DNA from: Candidatus Mcinerneyibacteriota bacterium
GTDB lineage: Bacteria; Macinerneyibacteriota; Macinerneyibacteria; Macinerneyibacteriales; DSCS01
NCBI GenBank assembly: GCA_016937175.1
Contig: JAFGWL010000004.1
Coordinates: forward strand, 1 to 7,603
Direction: 5' to 3'
Length of the DNA stretch: 7,603 bases
Shown here: positions 5,065 through 7,603 of the stretch, piece by piece
Numbering within the stretch: the first letter of the stretch is position 1
Layout of the letters: the number at the start of each line of letters is the position of its first letter
Notes under the pieces: model-generated
What the model was told of the DNA's origin: nothing
Seen by the model: only the letters and a program-made list of their open reading frames with translations
The model's database searches: none
Translations under genes and position numbers: made by a program

Positions 5065-6039
5065 CTACCCCTTTATATTCTTTTCGGTGATCTCCAGAGC
5101 CTTGAGAGCGATCTTCAAAGAACGGAGATTGTCCATGGCACTGTAGATGGGCTTTTCATGGTCCTGGATACAGTTGACAAAATGCTCGATCTCCAGGCGC
5201 AGGGGATTGTCCCTGTTCACCGTAAGGCGTTCTACATAGGAATCCTGGACCTGCTTCATCTTCCCCCCCACGACATTGTCACTGGTCGTGGCTTTTCTGT
5301 GGATGGAGACATCTTCCGAAGCATAATCGAGGAAAATATCATAATCGGGCATGGTTATGGAGAGGGTCCTTATCTTTGTCTGGCTCACACGGCTGGCAGA
5401 AATGGTTGCAAAGGTACCGTTTTCAAAATAGAGTTGGACATTGGCTATGTCTTCAAATCTGCTGTAGACTTGTTTTCCCACAGCTGCGATCCCGGCGACT
5501 CCGCTCCGGACCAGGCCGAGGATAATATCGATATCATGGATCATCAGGTCCAGGATGACCCCGGAAGTACGCTCTCTTTCCCCGGCAGGCCCAAACCTTT
5601 TGGCCTCGAGAAAGATCGGCGTCTCGCCCTTCACCACATCCATCAGCTCCAGGACAGCGGCGTTGAACCGCTCCACATGGCCCACATGAAAGACGAGGTT
5701 TCTCTCTTCTGCTATATCGATAAGCTCCACGGCATCTTCATAGATCCTGGTCATGGGCTTTTCCAGAAGAATATGCTTCCCGGTCTCCAGGCATCCCTTG
5801 GCCACCTTGTAGTGCTCTGATGTGGGGACGGCGATATTTACCGCATCCACGTGGGGGAGAAGGTCCTGGTAATTGTAAAAGGCTTTTGTCCCGTAGAGCT
5901 CTGCGATCTCATTGGCCCGGCTTTTACGGATATCACAGACTCCGACAAAATCGATATATTTCTTCAATTGGTCGTAGATCCGGGCATGGTAGTTTCCCAT
6001 ATGTCCCACACCGATGACACCCACACGCAATTTACTCAT
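5065..6039 (-). CDS. Gfo/Idh/MocA-family NAD-dependent sugar-nucleotide oxidoreductase, GnnA candidate
   Basis: 324 residues. N-terminal Rossmann fold with G-V-G-H-M-G (10-15) for NAD(P); E-K-P (93-95), the family signature whose Lys is catalytic; G-H-V-E-R-F-N (120-126); and D-L-M-I-H-D-I-D (164-171) containing the Asp/His pair near the sugar. The G-H-V-E-R-F-N and H-D-I-D patterns resemble enzymes that oxidise the 3'' position of UDP-GlcNAc derivatives (WlbA, GnnA). In Acidithiobacillus ferrooxidans, GnnA with the aminotransferase GnnB lies between lpxA and lpxB and produces UDP-GlcNAc3N; here the gene lies between lpxB and waaA and no GnnB is in view. That context makes a GnnA-type role the best guess. 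The ATG overlaps the end of lpxB by 8 nt, with AAAGG upstream. Confidence 0.85.
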   Translation of the reverse strand: MSKLRVGVIGVGHMGNYHARIYDQLKKYIDFVGVCDIRKSRANEIAELYGTKAFYNYQDLLPHVDAVNIAVPTSEHYKVAKGCLETGKHILLEKPMTRIYEDAVELIDIAEERNLVFHVGHVERFNAAVLELMDVVKGETPIFLEAKRFGPAGERERTSGVILDLMIHDIDIILGLVRSGVAGIAAVGKQVYSRFEDIANVQLYFENGTFATISASRVSQTKIRTLSITMPDYDIFLDYASEDVSIHRKATTSDNVVGGKMKQVQDSYVERLTVNRDNPLRLEIEHFVNCIQDHEKPIYSAMDNLRSLKIALKALEITEKNIKG

Positions 6040-7153
6040 GACAGCACCTTTCTTTTATCAGTCGGGCCGCCCTCCGGACAGCACCGGCCGGCTCCAGGGA
6101 TGCTTTCACCTGCGAAAGCTCTTTTTTGATCCTCTGATATTCTGTTTTATCTTCCAGGATCTTTTTTACCATAGCGGTGAGTTTGGGTTGTGTCAAATCC
6201 CTCTGGAGCAGTTCCGGGACTATCCCTTTCCCGGCGATGATATTGGGCATTCCCACATAGGAGACTTTCACAAGAAGCCGGGCGACGATCTCCGTGAGAA
6301 GTGAGACTTTGTAGGTGATGACCATTGGCGTCCCGGCCACGGCTGCTTCCAGAGTCGCTGTCCCTGACGAAAGGATCAGGAGGTCGGCTGCTTGCATCAC
6401 CACCGTCCCCTCCTTTTTCACAGTCTTGATGAAGGAAGGCGTCTCAGGGGCAAACCGCTCATAAAAACTGCTCGAAGCAAAGGGCATGATAAAATCAAAT
6501 TCCCCCTTCAGGGCTTCGGCGGTCTTAAGAAAAAGAGGAAAGAGAGTCCTGAACTCCTGGGGGCGTGATCCGGGGAGAAGCCCGATGAGAGGTTTGTCAT
6601 AGGAAGAGGAAAGGCCGAGAAGCCGTCTCGCTTCACCCTTGTCTAGAAGAGGCATCTCGTCCAGGATCGGGTGGCCGATATAGTCCACAGACAGGCTAGT
6701 CCCCTTGTAGAAGGCATCCTCTTGTCGGAAGACGGCCAGGATATGGTCCAGTTTGTTTTCCAAAGAGGAGGCTTTTTTCAGCCCCCAGAGCCAATACTGG
6801 GGAGCAAAATAATAGAAGGAAGTGATCCCTTCCTTCTTCACTGTCCCGGCCAGATTCAGGTTAAACCCTTGATTGTCGATAAAGACGACACAATCGGGCT
6901 TCCACTCCCGGACAAAGCGACGGGCCTTTTTTAATGAAGAGAGGTTCTCCCTCAGGTGAGGAAGCCCTTCAAGGATCCCCACACTGCTCTTTTCGGTAAG
7001 GTCATCGATGAGAGTGACGCCGGCCGCCTTCATCCTCTCCCCCCCTATCCCGCACAGTTGGATCCCCGGGATCTCCTCGTACAGGGCTCTGGCGAGAAAC
7101 GCTCCGTGGAGGTCTCCCGAAATCTCACCGGCAGACAGAAATATCTTACCCAT
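6032..7153 (-). CDS. lpxB: Lipid-A-disaccharide synthase
   Basis: 373 residues, normal length for LpxB (GT19), which joins UDP-2,3-diacylglucosamine and lipid X into the beta-1,6 disaccharide on the cytoplasmic face of the inner membrane. Recognisable motifs: S-A-G-E-I-S-G-D-L-H-G-A (7-18, usually GEASGD); F-I-D-N-Q-G-F-N (91-98); Y-F-A-P-Q-Y-W-L-W-G (115-124); G-H-P-I-L-D-E (160-166); L-L-P-G-S-R-x-x-E (192-200); S-S-G-T-A-T-L-E-A-A (262-271); and the C-terminal M-P-N-I-I-A-G-K-G-I-V-P-E-L-L-Q (302-317). The ATG overlaps the lpxA stop by 8 nt and follows a purine-rich AAAGAGAA, so expression is coupled to lpxA. Confidence 0.95.
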   Translation of the reverse strand: MGKIFLSAGEISGDLHGAFLARALYEEIPGIQLCGIGGERMKAAGVTLIDDLTEKSSVGILEGLPHLRENLSSLKKARRFVREWKPDCVVFIDNQGFNLNLAGTVKKEGITSFYYFAPQYWLWGLKKASSLENKLDHILAVFRQEDAFYKGTSLSVDYIGHPILDEMPLLDKGEARRLLGLSSSYDKPLIGLLPGSRPQEFRTLFPLFLKTAEALKGEFDFIMPFASSSFYERFAPETPSFIKTVKKEGTVVMQAADLLILSSGTATLEAAVAGTPMVITYKVSLLTEIVARLLVKVSYVGMPNIIAGKGIVPELLQRDLTQPKLTAMVKKILEDKTEYQRIKKELSQVKASLEPAGAVRRAARLIKERCCHE

Positions 7154-7603
7154 TCTCTTTCAGCAGCAAGCCCCTTTCCGATTTGTTGATAAAAGCGATC
7201 ACATGAGCCAATTCCGGACATTTTTCGGGACCCAGCCCTTCAAGGGTCTTGAGCATCTCTTCCCGGCTGCTGCTTTTGCGGATGACTGAAAGGGCTTCTT
7301 TCAGGGTACTCCTGGTCTCCCGGTCAAAACCGGCACGACGCAAGCCTACGATATTCAACCCGAATATCCTTGGAGGATACCCGCTGACAAGGGTATAGGG
7401 AATCACATCCTGGGTAATACGGGAAGCCCCGCCCAGCATGGCAAGGGTACCGATCTTGCAAAACTGGTGGACCAGACAGGAAGCCGAGATAAATGCCCGG
7501 TCTTCCACAGTGACATACCCCCCCAGGGCAGTAAAGTTTACCATGACTACATGGTCCCCCACCTGACAATCATGGCCGATATGAGCATGGCCCACTAGGA
7601 AAT
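7146..7603 (-). CDS. lpxA: UDP-N-acetylglucosamine acyltransferase, C-terminal part (5' end outside window)
   Basis: The frame is open to the right edge, with Phe-Leu codons before the first in-frame GTG (7593-7595), so that GTG is internal and the gene is partial. About 150 residues remain of a ~260-residue enzyme that puts the first 3-hydroxyacyl chain on UDP-GlcNAc (or UDP-GlcNAc3N). Visible: end of the left-handed beta-helix with A-H-I-G-H-D-C, containing the catalytic His (E. coli His125); V-H-Q-F-C-K-I-G (E. coli His160 region); G-G-A-S-R-I-T-Q-D-V with the Gly equivalent to the E. coli Gly173 acyl-chain ruler; F-G-L-N-I-V-G-L-R-R-A-G-F; and the helical C-terminal domain. The position of E. 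coli His144 (L-A-G-H-V) appears as Tyr (L-G-G-Y-V) here. First gene seen of the lipid A operon. Confidence 0.93.
   Translation of the reverse strand, partial: FLVGHAHIGHDCQVGDHVVMVNFTALGGYVTVEDRAFISASCLVHQFCKIGTLAMLGGASRITQDVIPYTLVSGYPPRIFGLNIVGLRRAGFDRETRSTLKEALSVIRKSSSREEMLKTLEGLGPEKCPELAHVIAFINKSERGLLLKENG

Noticed and set aside
4771-5820. A 349-codon open frame on the plus strand opposite waaA and the oxidoreductase gene
   Set aside because: It is fully antisense to two well-supported genes, has no recognisable domain and an unusual His/Asp-rich composition, as expected for the mirror of GC-biased codons.
7146-7595. Reading lpxA as a complete short gene starting at the GTG at 7593-7595
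   Set aside because: The frame stays open to the window edge and the missing part corresponds to the first ~110 residues of LpxA, so the gene is simply cut by the window.

Overview
All genes in this window lie on the minus strand, so the biological reading direction runs from the right edge to the left. The right two thirds (about 2248-7603) is a tightly packed Gram-negative outer-membrane operon: lpxA (5' end outside the window), lpxB, a Gfo/Idh/MocA-family sugar-nucleotide oxidoreductase, waaA (Kdo transferase), an LpxL/HtrB-family lipid A acyltransferase and a CofE-like ligase. Junctions are 8-nt overlap, 8-nt overlap, 3-nt gap, 4-nt overlap and 10-nt gap, which suggests one transcript with translational coupling. 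Together they acylate and dimerise the UDP-GlcNAc-derived lipid A precursor, add Kdo and attach a secondary acyl chain. The oxidoreductase next to lpxA/lpxB recalls GnnA, which helps make the diamino sugar GlcNAc3N used for amide-linked lipid A.

The left third (about 1-2247) is a different kind of locus. It carries three tandem, previously unrecognised (to me) small secreted peptide genes of 64-67 codons. Each has a signal peptide and a short mature part with a Lys-Asn-Gly-Thr/Thr-Glu-Asn-Gly-like segment and two cysteines spaced C-x6-C around a Gly-Gly. They are followed by a lipoprotein predicted to be a 6-bladed beta-propeller and by the start of one more membrane-anchored or secreted protein cut off by the window edge. 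Two of the three peptide genes share a nearly duplicated promoter plus leader. The duplicated block even contains a decayed copy of the 3' end of the cofE-like gene, so the array visibly grew by tandem duplication of a segment about 0.7 kb long.

The organism is a Gram-negative bacterium with LPS. The pairing of secreted mini-peptides with a 6-bladed propeller lipoprotein resembles the NVEALA-peptide/propeller loci of Bacteroidetes. The combination of that propeller type, a CofE-like protein and this lipid A gene order makes me think of an Acidobacteriota-like or Candidatus Aminicenantes-like lineage; this assignment is a guess from memory of such genomes.

No tRNA, rRNA, CRISPR array or transposase was seen. 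No gene-free stretch exceeds 300 bases. The longest (1451-1688) holds a promoter, the duplicated leader, the cofE relic and a terminator-like hairpin.
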